Shown: positions 1-6,705 of the stretch, piece by piece | Layout: each line of letters opens with the position of its first letter | Numbering within the stretch: position 1 is the first letter of the stretch | Source: Mucilaginibacter sp. | Lineage (GTDB): Bacteria > Bacteroidota > Bacteroidia > Sphingobacteriales > Sphingobacteriaceae | Length of the DNA stretch: 10,000 nucleotides | Direction of reading: 5' to 3' | Assembly (NCBI GenBank): GCA_019235595.1 | Contig: JAFAKI010000001.1 | Coordinates: 1-10,000, forward strand | Program-made: the position numbers and the translations under genes | Notes under the pieces: model-generated | Databases searched by the model: none | What the model saw: only the letters and a program-made list of their open reading frames with translations | What the model was told of the DNA's origin: nothing

Positions 1-504
1 CTGTTCTCAAAAGCGCACGTAGAATCTATCAGGAACCATGTAAATGGCCTATCCTCCAAGAATTACCACGACCTCTATCAAATTAATTCTCCCGACTTTG
101 TTTTACTCTTTATCCCGATCGAATCCTCATTCAGTTTTGCCGTGCAATTGGACGCTGAGTTGTTTAGTGATGCATGGGAAAAACGTGTAGTGATCGTGAG
201 TCCATCCACGTTGCTGGCTACACTTCGTACTATTTGTAGCATTTGGAAACAAGAGCGTCAAAACCGGAATGTACTCGAGATTGCCCGTTTAAGCGGCGCC
301 ATGTATGATAAATTTGTGGGCTTTGTCGGCGATATGGAAAACATTGGCAAAAACATTAAACAAAGCCAGGCCGCCTATGACAGCGCTATCAACAAGTTAA
401 CCGAAGGCAACGGTAACCTTACCAAAACCGCCGAGAAAATTAAAGGGCTTGGCGCCAAAGCCAATAAACAATTGGATCAAAAGTTTATTGAAGGGGGGGA
501 ATAA
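1..504 (+). CDS. rmuC: DNA recombination protein RmuC, C-terminal part (5' end outside window)
   Basis: The frame is open from base 1 and ends with TAA at 502-504, giving 167 visible residues. A GTG at 142 could be mistaken for a start, but the same frame reads upstream with RmuC-like sequence, so the gene begins left of the window. Family features seen are SPDFVLLFIPIES (visible residues 30-42) and SPSTLLATLRTI (67-78), followed by a lysine- and glutamine-rich helical tail. Known for the family: RmuC proteins carry an N-terminal membrane or coiled-coil part and a nuclease-like core, and limit recombination at inverted repeats in E. coli. Only the end of the core and the tail are visible, so nothing can be said about the N-terminus. 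The stop lies 12 bases before a long palindrome that probably terminates its transcript. Confidence 0.9.
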   Translation: MFSKAHVESIRNHVNGLSSKNYHDLYQINSPDFVLLFIPIESSFSFAVQLDAELFSDAWEKRVVIVSPSTLLATLRTICSIWKQERQNRNVLEIARLSGAMYDKFVGFVGDMENIGKNIKQSQAAYDSAINKLTEGNGNLTKTAEKIKGLGAKANKQLDQKFIEGGE

Positions 505-515
505 AATTCGTTACC

Positions 516-669
516 AATGTCATTTCGACGAATAGGGCTGGACAAGAGCAGTCGGGTGAGGAGAAATCTTATACGAGCGGCTCGCAGCCTTTGCAAGGCT
601 CATATGCAAAGCACAGAGATTTCTCCTCACCCCACTACGCATCCCCGGCTGTTCGTTCGAAATGACATT
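516..669 (+). repeat. Long interrupted palindrome, copy 1
   Basis: The outer arms 516-528 and 657-669 are a perfect 13-base inverted repeat (AATGTCATTTCGA). Pairing continues as CGAA 529-532 with TTCG 652-655, leaving one bulged base. The inner arms 554-569 and 617-632 are a perfect 16-base inverted repeat (GGGTGAGGAGAAATCT). The centre holds a mini-hairpin CGAG-CGG-CTCG (574-584) and a 7-base pair of arms at 589-595 and 605-611. A second copy lies at 998-1138 in the same orientation. I recall similar GTCATTTCGA/GAGAAATCT repeats being scattered through Sphingobacteriaceae and related genomes, but that is memory, not a search. Confidence 0.9.
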
Positions 670-680
670 TTTTTTATTTT
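516..680 (+). terminator. Probable intrinsic terminator of rmuC formed by repeat copy 1
   Basis: The palindrome that starts 12 bases after the rmuC stop is followed directly by eight T residues (668-675), then A and four more T. A very long stem plus a T-run on the + strand fits an intrinsic terminator for rmuC. The stem is far longer than a usual terminator and belongs to a repeat family, so termination may be a side effect of where it landed. Confidence 0.5.
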
Positions 681-686
681 CGGTTC

Positions 687-989
687 ATGTGGAATTATAA
701 CTTTTATATCTATATCACTACAAATCCTGATAAAAGTGTCCTATATGTTGGGGTTACTAATGATTTGGGTATAAGGTTATACCAGCATTATGAAAACAGG
801 GGAAAGAATGAGTCATTCGCTGGAAAGTATTATTGTTACAACTTGGTTTATTTTGAACACTTCAGTCACATAGAGCAGGCAATTGCTCGCGAGAAAGAAA
901 TAAAGAAGTGGCGGAGGGAAAAGAAGGTTGCATTGATTGAATCAACTAACCCTGATTGGAAATTCTTAAATAAGGAAGTAATAGAATAA
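687..989 (+). CDS. Small single-domain GIY-YIG nuclease family protein
   Basis: This 100-residue protein is essentially one GIY-YIG domain of the short UPF0213/YhbQ-like type. Visible motifs are FYIYI (6-10) in the GIY position, LYVGVT (19-24) as the YIG half, Arg30 and His34 at the expected active-site positions, and AIAREKEIKKW (65-75), where Glu69 is the likely metal-binding residue. The NPDW motif near the C-terminus (88-91) is typical of this subgroup. All expected catalytic residues are present, so it is probably active. An in-frame TGA at 663-665, inside the repeat, forces the start downstream, and the ATG at 687 is the only ATG that keeps the domain. No ribosome binding site is obvious. 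Known: GIY-YIG domains cut DNA in repair, restriction and homing contexts. The substrate here is unknown, though the flanking palindromes are an obvious candidate (inference). Confidence 0.88.
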   Translation: MWNYNFYIYITTNPDKSVLYVGVTNDLGIRLYQHYENRGKNESFAGKYYCYNLVYFEHFSHIEQAIAREKEIKKWRREKKVALIESTNPDWKFLNKEVIE

Positions 990-997
990 ATTACCCC

Positions 998-1138
998 ATG
1001 TCATTTCGACGAACAGGTTGGGAAAAGAGGTGGGGTGAGGAGAAATCTTCTACGAGCGGCTCGCAGACCTTGCTGGGCGTATAAGATTTCTCTTCGCCCC
1101 TAATATTCACTACCCGTCCTGGCTTATCGAAATGACGT
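998..1138 (+). repeat. Long interrupted palindrome, copy 2
   Basis: It shares three identical blocks with copy 1 in the same order and orientation: 998-1013 with 517-532 (16 bases), 1033-1049 with 554-570 (17 bases), and 1051-1066 with 572-587 (16 bases). The outer arms 1000-1009 and 1127-1136 pair perfectly. The inner arms 1032-1049 and 1083-1100 pair over 18 positions with two G-T oppositions (1036/1096 and 1039/1093). The right half has diverged more than the left. Five T residues follow at 1142-1146. It lies 8 bases after the nuclease stop and about 15 bases from the end of the convergent minus-strand gene, so it could separate the two transcripts. Confidence 0.88.
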
Positions 1139-1152
1139 GACTTTTTATAGGA

Positions 1153-2007
1153 TCAATTTACCACACAATCATATTTCGAGGTAAAATTCGCGGTACCATC
1201 CACATTGATCTTAGGTGACGTTACCTTAATTTTCATCATGATGTTGCCTTCCTTTGATAGCGGGAAACTATCTTTTATACTGTAAACCATCTTGCCCGTG
1301 CCAGTTCCATTCATATCAACAGATACGTTTTTGATCTGCAAATTCAGACTAAAATTCGGGATCATATCAAAATAAGCTTTACCATCCGCAATGCGCACCA
1401 GTTTATAGGTGATCCCGGCATCAATTTTTGCACTGCTGCCATCTTTTCCGACCGGTATATTTATCGGAGCGCTCTGGGTAAAGGAGTCGCCTGGTTTTAA
1501 CGGCTTATCGGGAAACTGTATCTGCTTTTGCAACATATCCATCATTTGTTGCATTTTTTGCTGGGCACTATCTGATACCGCCTTGCCATCAGCAGAATCT
1601 ATTTTTATCTTCCAGTCCTGGCTTATTTTACCAACTAGTTTTATATCCTTTTCGGTAGCCTTTGGCGGGATAGGCACTTGTTTACCGTTTGCCGAAACCG
1701 AAATATTACTGATCTTATAGTCCATATTTACCGGCATGGCATTATCTGCTCCCAAAACTCCTGTCTTCATGAAACCGCCCAAGGCAATCGACAAGTTGGC
1801 ATTTACCGGCTGGGTAATACCCTGATCTCTTAATTTGTCGATAATTTCCTGATCGCCACTAACCGTAACGTTCAGCTTTCCATCAACACTGATGTTGGAT
1901 TGGTAGCTGCGGTTGGGCAGGTATTTTATTTTAAACACAACACCTTGTTGAGCCCAAAGTTGGGTAAAGCCAAGGCAGAAAAGTGCGAGCAGAAAAATCT
2001 TTTTCAT
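1153..2007 (-). CDS. Secreted protein of unknown function (possibly DUF6263-like)
   Basis: This is a 284-residue protein with a clear Sec signal peptide: Lys2-Lys3, a hydrophobic stretch 4-14, and a likely cut after LWA (17-19). There is no lipobox cysteine and no later membrane segment, so it is probably periplasmic or secreted. The mature part alternates polar and hydrophobic residues as in beta-sheet proteins, with a Met/Gln-rich helical stretch near the middle (KMQQMMDMLQKQ) just before a PLKPGDSF segment. The general plan reminds me of the DUF6263 group of Bacteroidota, but I cannot confirm this. It lies 43 bases downstream of thiL on the same strand and may be the last gene of a nadA-thiL transcript. 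Nothing in it suggests a role in NAD or thiamine metabolism. Confidence 0.85.
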   Translation of the reverse strand: MKKIFLLALFCLGFTQLWAQQGVVFKIKYLPNRSYQSNISVDGKLNVTVSGDQEIIDKLRDQGITQPVNANLSIALGGFMKTGVLGADNAMPVNMDYKISNISVSANGKQVPIPPKATEKDIKLVGKISQDWKIKIDSADGKAVSDSAQQKMQQMMDMLQKQIQFPDKPLKPGDSFTQSAPINIPVGKDGSSAKIDAGITYKLVRIADGKAYFDMIPNFSLNLQIKNVSVDMNGTGTGKMVYSIKDSFPLSKEGNIMMKIKVTSPKINVDGTANFTSKYDCVVN

Positions 2008-2050
2008 AAGGTTTGCTTTAGTATTTTATATTATTAAATAAATAAAATAA

Positions 2051-3091
2051 TCAACTCTTAAAAGCATTCCATCCCTGTGCGGTGATGGTGTGAACCACTC
2101 CAGATTTGGTAATAAGATTACAGCCAGCAGATGGTTCAGTAATGTGACCAATTACTGAAATATCCATCATAAGCTTTATTTTCTCATAATCTGCCTGCTT
2201 TATGGTGAATAACAATTCGTAATCTTCCCCGCCGCTTAATGCGCAAACCGTTGGGTCTAAGTTAAATTCGCGGGCTGTTTCGTAGGTCATTGGGTCGAGC
2301 GGAATTTTATCTTCATAAATATTACAGCCCTTATTACTCTGTTTACAAATATGTAATATTTCCGATGCCAGGCCGTCCGAAATATCGATCATCGCCGTCG
2401 GTTTTATCTTCAGATCCTTCAGCATTTCTACGATATCCTTCCGTGCTTCCGGTTTAAGCTGACGTTCAACAATATAGTCTTTCCCCTCCAGATCTGGCTG
2501 AATATTTGGGTTCTCAATGTAAACCAATTTTTCACGCTCTAATAACTGAAGGCCAACGTAAGCTCCGCCCAAATCACCCGAAACACAGATCAAATCACCT
2601 TCGCGTGCGGTGTTGCGATAGGCAATATCCTTTTCATCGGCATAACCTATTGAAGTTACACTTATTACTAGCCCCTGCCGGGATGAAGTTGTATCACCAC
2701 CCACCAGATCCACATTATATTTTTCGCAGGCCAGGTAAATTCCTTCGTATAATTCCTCGATCGCTTCGAGCGGAAATTTGCTGGAAATTCCTATCGATAC
2801 CGTAACCTGTGTAGCTATCCCATTCATCGCATAAATATCACTCAGGTTTACCTGCACAGATTTGTATCCCAAATGCTTTAACGGTGTATAGGCCAAATCA
2901 AAATGAATACCCTCCAGCAACATATCGGTTGATATCAACGCCTTTTTCCCTTCAAAATCAATTACGGCCGCATCGTCACCAATACCTTTTTTGGTACTGG
3001 GCTGCTTTATGGTAATCATATTGGTCAAATGGTCTATCAAACCAAATTCGCCCAGCGACTCTATACTCGTTCTTTCGCTATTCTCGAACAT
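2051..3091 (-). CDS. thiL: Thiamine-monophosphate kinase
   Basis: ThiL phosphorylates thiamine monophosphate with ATP to give thiamine diphosphate, the active cofactor, in the cytoplasm. The 346 residues contain the expected PurM/ThiL-superfamily motifs in order: GDDAA (38-42), STDMLLEGIHFD (54-65), NLSDIYAMNG (82-91), GGDTT (131-135), SGDLGGAY (171-178), MIDISDGLASE (234-244) and SGGEDYELL (286-294). The acidic residues of GDDAA, NLSD, GGDTT and DISDG are those known to bind Mg2+ and nucleotide in this family, and none is missing. Length is normal. The ATG at 3089-3091 leaves a short lead-in before ESLGEFGLI, as usual. It starts 50 bases after the nadA stop, so co-transcription is likely. 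No TPP riboswitch is visible ahead of it. Confidence 0.96.
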   Translation of the reverse strand: MFENSERTSIESLGEFGLIDHLTNMITIKQPSTKKGIGDDAAVIDFEGKKALISTDMLLEGIHFDLAYTPLKHLGYKSVQVNLSDIYAMNGIATQVTVSIGISSKFPLEAIEELYEGIYLACEKYNVDLVGGDTTSSRQGLVISVTSIGYADEKDIAYRNTAREGDLICVSGDLGGAYVGLQLLEREKLVYIENPNIQPDLEGKDYIVERQLKPEARKDIVEMLKDLKIKPTAMIDISDGLASEILHICKQSNKGCNIYEDKIPLDPMTYETAREFNLDPTVCALSGGEDYELLFTIKQADYEKIKLMMDISVIGHITEPSAGCNLITKSGVVHTITAQGWNAFKS

Positions 3092-3111
3092 GCTACTCTT
3101 TCTGCTCTATA

Positions 3112-3124
3112 CCGCCGAAGGCGG
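3112..3124. other. Small GC-rich hairpin between nadA and thiL
   Basis: CCGCC-GAA-GGCGG is a perfect 5-base stem with a 3-base loop in otherwise AT-rich DNA between two same-strand genes. Reading in the nadA-to-thiL direction it is CCGCC-TTC-GGCGG and no T-run follows, so it does not look like a full terminator. It could be a processing or stabilising hairpin in the shared transcript, or only a small repeat. Confidence 0.45.
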
Positions 3125-3141
3125 AAAAATTTTTAAAAATC

Positions 3142-4134
3142 CTACAATCCCAACTGTGCCGATATTTCCAGCATCCTTTCAATCGGCTTTACAGCTCTTT
3201 TTATAATTTCTGCCGGCACTGTTATTTCTGGCAGCTCATTTTTCATACACAGGTACAACTTTTCCAGTGTATTTCTTTTCATGTGCGGGCAATCGTTGCA
3301 GGCACAATTATTATTTGGCGGTGCCGGAATAAACACTTTATCCGGGTTTTCCTTTTGCATCTGGTGTATAATGCCCGATTCAGTCGCCACAATAAATTCC
3401 TTTTCAGAACTCTTAGTAGCATATTTCAACAAACCGGTTGTTGAACCTATGTAATCAGCCATTTTCAGGATCACATCCTCACATTCGGGATGTGCCAACA
3501 ACTTTGCATTCGGGTGCCGTTCTTTTAGTTTAGTGATCTTCTCCATCGAGAAAATCTCGTGAACCATACAGGCTCCGTTCCACAATACCAGGTCTCTACC
3601 TGTTTTTTTCGCTACATAGGCTCCCAGATTTTTATCCGGTCCGAAAATGATCTTCTGATCTTTCGGCAAGCTTTCAACTATCGCCACTGCATTGCTCGAT
3701 GTACAAACAATATCGCTCAATGCTTTTAATTCAGCTGTACAATTCACATAAGTGATAACCAGATGATCAGGGTAGTTTTCTTTAAACTTCCTGAACAAAT
3801 GTGGCGGACAACTGTCTGCTAAAGAACAACCAGCTTTCAGGTCGGGTAAAAGGACCTTCTTCTGCGGTGATAATATTTTTGCTGTTTCGGCCATGAAGTG
3901 CACACCGGCAAATACAATGATATCGGCATCTGTTTTGGCGGCTTGTTGGGATAATCCCAGGCTGTCGCCAATATAGTCAGCAATATCTTGTATGTCGGGC
4001 TCCTGGTAATAGTGGGCCAAAACAACAGCATTTTTTTCTTTTTTTAATTTTTCAATTTCATCAAAAAGGTCAAGCGTAGGATCGATCTGTTCCTCCACAA
4101 ATCCTTTCAGGTTTATTTCTGCTAAGGTATCCAT
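3142..4134 (-). CDS. nadA: Quinolinate synthase NadA
   Basis: NadA condenses iminoaspartate (from NadB) with dihydroxyacetone phosphate to form quinolinate, the second step of de novo NAD synthesis, using an oxygen-sensitive [4Fe-4S] cluster. At 330 residues it has the length of the short NadA type. Seen in order: AHYYQEPDIQD (40-50), GDSLGLS (56-62), GVHFMAET (77-84), KAGCSLADSC (100-109), TYVNCTAELKA (128-138), FGPDKNLGAYV (164-174), GACMVHE (187-193), AHPEC (214-218), GSTTGL (230-235), ATESG (250-254) and CNDCPHM (279-285). By family comparison the cluster ligands are Cys103, Cys189 and Cys282, all present. The gene is divergent from nadB, which makes its substrate, across a 408-base spacer, and is followed closely by thiL. 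Confidence 0.97.
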   Translation of the reverse strand: MDTLAEINLKGFVEEQIDPTLDLFDEIEKLKKEKNAVVLAHYYQEPDIQDIADYIGDSLGLSQQAAKTDADIIVFAGVHFMAETAKILSPQKKVLLPDLKAGCSLADSCPPHLFRKFKENYPDHLVITYVNCTAELKALSDIVCTSSNAVAIVESLPKDQKIIFGPDKNLGAYVAKKTGRDLVLWNGACMVHEIFSMEKITKLKERHPNAKLLAHPECEDVILKMADYIGSTTGLLKYATKSSEKEFIVATESGIIHQMQKENPDKVFIPAPPNNNCACNDCPHMKRNTLEKLYLCMKNELPEITVPAEIIKRAVKPIERMLEISAQLGL

Positions 4135-4542
4135 TTCAACAATTCAAATAATAACAATCATTTTTAATTAAAAGAAAAAGCTATTGTTATTGGTGTGTTA
4201 GTTATGTTTAAAAGTAGTAATTCAATCTATGTGAAACTCAAGTTTTACATTTTTATTAACAGAAAAAGTCTGTTTTTTGTAAGGTATATTTTTGATTTTA
4301 AGACGGGTATATTTCTCTTAATTTTATTTTAAAACGTTTTTGTTAATAAGTTAACGGAGTGTAAAATGTTGATTAGTGCCTGTATTAATCTCAAAATTAC
4401 TGTAAAGATTATTTAGAATTGGGCTGAAAAATGTCATTATCCACCGCTTAATAATTTATTATTTTTTTACTTACACAAAATTAACACGTTTTAAGGCGCT
4501 TTCTAACATAAGCACTATTTTTACACAATATAATACATCTAT
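4135..4542. promoter_or_regulatory. Divergent nadA-nadB intergenic region
   Basis: These 408 very AT-rich bases hold no convincing gene and must carry promoters in both directions. For nadA (minus strand) the best fit is TTTC (4177-4174), 20 bases, then TATTATTTG (4153-4145), one base longer than the TAnnTTTG consensus, implying a very short leader. For nadB (+) a weak candidate is TATTTTTA (4516-4523), with no good upstream box at the right distance. Exact TAnnTTTG matches also occur at 4287-4294 (+) and, on the minus strand, at 4399-4392 and 4483-4476, none with a matching upstream box. A perfect 9-base inverted repeat brackets the nadA candidate. All promoter calls here are inference. Confidence 0.5.
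4150..4191. repeat. 9-base inverted repeat around the nadA candidate promoter
   Basis: AATAACAAT (4150-4158) and ATTGTTATT (4183-4191) are perfect inverted copies with a 24-base spacer and centres 33 bases apart, about three helical turns. One arm overlaps the candidate -7 element of nadA and the other lies just upstream of its candidate -33 element. It may be an operator or chance in AT-rich DNA. Confidence 0.4.
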
Positions 4543-6135
4543 ATGACGAGAAAAGCAGATTTTTTGGTGATTGGGTCAGGTATAGCCGGATTGAGTTTCG
4601 CACTAAAAGCAGCTAAGCATGGTAAAGTTCTGATAGTTACAAAATCAAACGAAGATGAATCGAACACTAAGTATGCCCAGGGTGGTGTCGCAGTCGTTGT
4701 GGATAAAAAAGAAGATTCTTTTGAAAAACATATTGAAGACACTTTAATAGCCGGTGATGGGCTTTGTGATAAAGAAACTGTAGAGATCGTCGTAGAGGAA
4801 GGTCCGGAAAGAATTCGTGAGATTATTGATTATGGAACGAATTTCGATAAGACCAACGAAGGTATGTATGACCTGGCAAAAGAGGGAGGTCATTCTGAAT
4901 TTAGGGTATTACATTATAAGGATATAACTGGATGGGAGATTGAGAGAGCTTTGTTGGATCAGATTCATCAAAACCCTAATATTACTATCTTGACGCATTA
5001 TTTTGCTGTTGATTTGATTACCCAGCACCATTTAGGGCAGTTTGTGGATAAATCAAGTGATGATATTACCTGTTATGGTGTTTATGTTTTAAATACTTTG
5101 AATGGGCATGTTGAAAAGATATTATCAAAAGTAACTGTAATGGCTTCCGGTGGTGCGGGGCACATTTATTCTATTACGACCAATCCAACCATTGCTACAG
5201 GTGACGGCGTTGCTATGGTTTACAGGGCTAAAGGAAAAGTAAGGAATATGGAATTTATCCAATTCCATCCTACAGCTTTATATAATCCGGGCGAATATCC
5301 TTCATTTTTAATTTCTGAAGCAGTTAGGGGTTTTGGAGGAATATTGAAAAGAACCAATGGTGAAGAATTTATGCAGGAGTATGATGAACGTAAATCATTG
5401 GCGCCGAGAGATATAGTGGCAAGAGCAATTGATGCGGAGATAAAAAAATCAGGTGAAGATTATGTTTATTTGGACATTCGTCATAGAAGCAAAAAGGATA
5501 TCCTAACACATTTCCCTAATATCTACGCTAAATGTTTGGAGATAGGCATTGACATGACTAAAGATATGATACCTGTTGCACCGGCATGTCATTATATGTG
5601 TGGTGGTATTATGGTTGATCATATCGGCAAGTCGTCTATATTACGCTTATATGCCTGCGGGGAGTGTTCATCTACTGGTTTACACGGGGCTAATCGTCTG
5701 GCTTCCAATTCGTTACTAGAGGCATTGGTATTTGCAGACCGGATATACAAAGACGCAGTTCAACAATTTGAGAACAATGTAATTCCTGAAAACATACCGG
5801 ATTGGGATGAAAAAGGCGTTCAATTATCTAACGAAGATATACTGGTAATCCATAATTTGCGTGAGATGCAAAAAATGATGAGCGATTATGTAGGAATTGT
5901 AAGATCTGATTTTAGATTGGAACGAGCAATGCGACGTTTACATCTATTGTTCGAGGAAACAGAGGAATTTTATAAAAGAACCAAGATATCGGTAAAGCTT
6001 TGCGAGCTGCGCAATTTAATACAGGTTTCTTATATTGTTATAAAATCAGCTATGTTGCGGAAAGAAAGCAGGGGATTACATTATACGACAGATTATGCGG
6101 TTCATGCAGAGCCAATTCATGATACAGTGTTTTAA
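4543..6135 (+). CDS. nadB: L-aspartate oxidase NadB
   Basis: NadB is a cytoplasmic FAD enzyme that oxidises L-aspartate to iminoaspartate, which NadA uses. The 530 residues match the family's usual length. Seen in order: the dinucleotide-binding loop GSGIAG (11-16), TKYAQGG (42-48), GGHSEFRVLH (115-124), FIQFHPTAL (238-246) with His242, APRDIVAR (287-294) with Arg289 in the place of the catalytic arginine of the succinate dehydrogenase/fumarate reductase-like flavoproteins, and CGECSSTGLHGANRLASNSL (372-391) closing the FAD site. The C-terminal helical domain is present. The first ATG sits just before the Rossmann strand, so the start is secure, although no Shine-Dalgarno site is evident, as is common in Bacteroidota. 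The head-to-head arrangement with nadA suggests shared control. Confidence 0.97.
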   Translation: MTRKADFLVIGSGIAGLSFALKAAKHGKVLIVTKSNEDESNTKYAQGGVAVVVDKKEDSFEKHIEDTLIAGDGLCDKETVEIVVEEGPERIREIIDYGTNFDKTNEGMYDLAKEGGHSEFRVLHYKDITGWEIERALLDQIHQNPNITILTHYFAVDLITQHHLGQFVDKSSDDITCYGVYVLNTLNGHVEKILSKVTVMASGGAGHIYSITTNPTIATGDGVAMVYRAKGKVRNMEFIQFHPTALYNPGEYPSFLISEAVRGFGGILKRTNGEEFMQEYDERKSLAPRDIVARAIDAEIKKSGEDYVYLDIRHRSKKDILTHFPNIYAKCLEIGIDMTKDMIPVAPACHYMCGGIMVDHIGKSSILRLYACGECSSTGLHGANRLASNSLLEALVFADRIYKDAVQQFENNVIPENIPDWDEKGVQLSNEDILVIHNLREMQKMMSDYVGIVRSDFRLERAMRRLHLLFEETEEFYKRTKISVKLCELRNLIQVSYIVIKSAMLRKESRGLHYTTDYAVHAEPIHDTVF

Positions 6136-6193
6136 TGAAATTGTTCACACTTTAACTTGTAACCGCGTCTTCTAAGATATTTATAACTATTTA

Positions 6194-6685
6194 ATGACGT
6201 TTTTCTCGAATTTTAAAAAGAAGCCTAAACCTGAGGTTATACCAACAGATAGTGTTAAAGCTATAGCCGATGGAATTTTATTTGAAGATGCATTTTTTCT
6301 GAAATGGGGTTCAGATATTGAAGATGAAAAGAAGTATACCAAAAAGGAATACCGTGCGGACCGGCTAATCTATCACTGGGGTGAACGATCAATACTGAAT
6401 GGTTTAAATCTATATTTTAAAACCATTTGCTGGAACCATAAACAACATGGAGATACTAGATCATTCGAATCAATAGATTTTGTATCTGAAGAAAGTGAAG
6501 TAGAGGTTATTTTTGAAAACACAAAGGAACATCTTATCGGAATTTTCGGTGAACCAAAACTGGAGGAAGATGTGAAACAAGGCGATATAGCCTTGGAATG
6601 GAAAGTAAAAGCTGTAAAGACTTCTTTAAATCTTTTCCATAAAGAACGTAAAAAAGTGCATTTTGAAATAGGGTGGTGGGTGTAG
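6194..6685 (+). CDS. Hypothetical cytoplasmic protein, 163 aa
   Basis: I do not recognise this family. The protein has no signal peptide or membrane segment. It starts with a basic stretch (FKKKPKPE), then is rich in acidic and aromatic residues, including WGSDIEDEKK (38-47), RLIYHWGER, and a C-terminal EIGWWV. The pattern suggests a small alpha/beta domain. It follows nadB by 58 bases and precedes another unknown gene by 20 bases on the same strand. A loose promoter-like pair lies just upstream, TTG (6157-6159), 18 bases, then TATTTATA (6178-6185), so it may be transcribed apart from nadB. Small lone proteins of this look are sometimes immunity-type proteins, but nothing here shows that. Confidence 0.75.
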   Translation: MTFFSNFKKKPKPEVIPTDSVKAIADGILFEDAFFLKWGSDIEDEKKYTKKEYRADRLIYHWGERSILNGLNLYFKTICWNHKQHGDTRSFESIDFVSEESEVEVIFENTKEHLIGIFGEPKLEEDVKQGDIALEWKVKAVKTSLNLFHKERKKVHFEIGWWV

Positions 6686-6705
6686 AAATTAATGGGTAGA
6701 AAAGA

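Larger units (their letters stand above)
517..1138 (+). mobile_element. Candidate repeat-nuclease-repeat unit
   Basis: Two directly oriented copies of one palindromic repeat bracket a GIY-YIG nuclease gene, with 17 bases between copy 1 and the start codon and 8 bases between the stop codon and copy 2. Nearly all the DNA between the repeats is coding. Both copies are preceded by TTACC (511-515 and 991-995). No transposase, integrase or convincing target-site duplication is visible at the outer ends. Calling this a mobile unit is inference by analogy with REP sequences and their partner nucleases. Alternatively, both repeats inserted independently beside a resident gene. Confidence 0.35.

Noticed and set aside
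517..774. An 85-codon + frame starting inside repeat copy 1
   Set aside because: Its first part is translated palindrome and its second part overlaps the GIY-YIG gene in another frame. It shows no protein-like conservation.
505..1152. CRISPR array or integron-like attachment sites
   Set aside because: There are only two repeat copies, about 480 bases apart, each internally palindromic and separated by a gene. There are no short regular spacers and no integrase.
3112..3124. Intrinsic terminator between nadA and thiL
   Set aside because: The 5-base stem is short and, in the direction of transcription, no T-run follows it. Kept only as a hairpin.
3092..3141. TPP riboswitch ahead of thiL
   Set aside because: The gap is only 50 bases and contains none of the conserved thi-box sequence.
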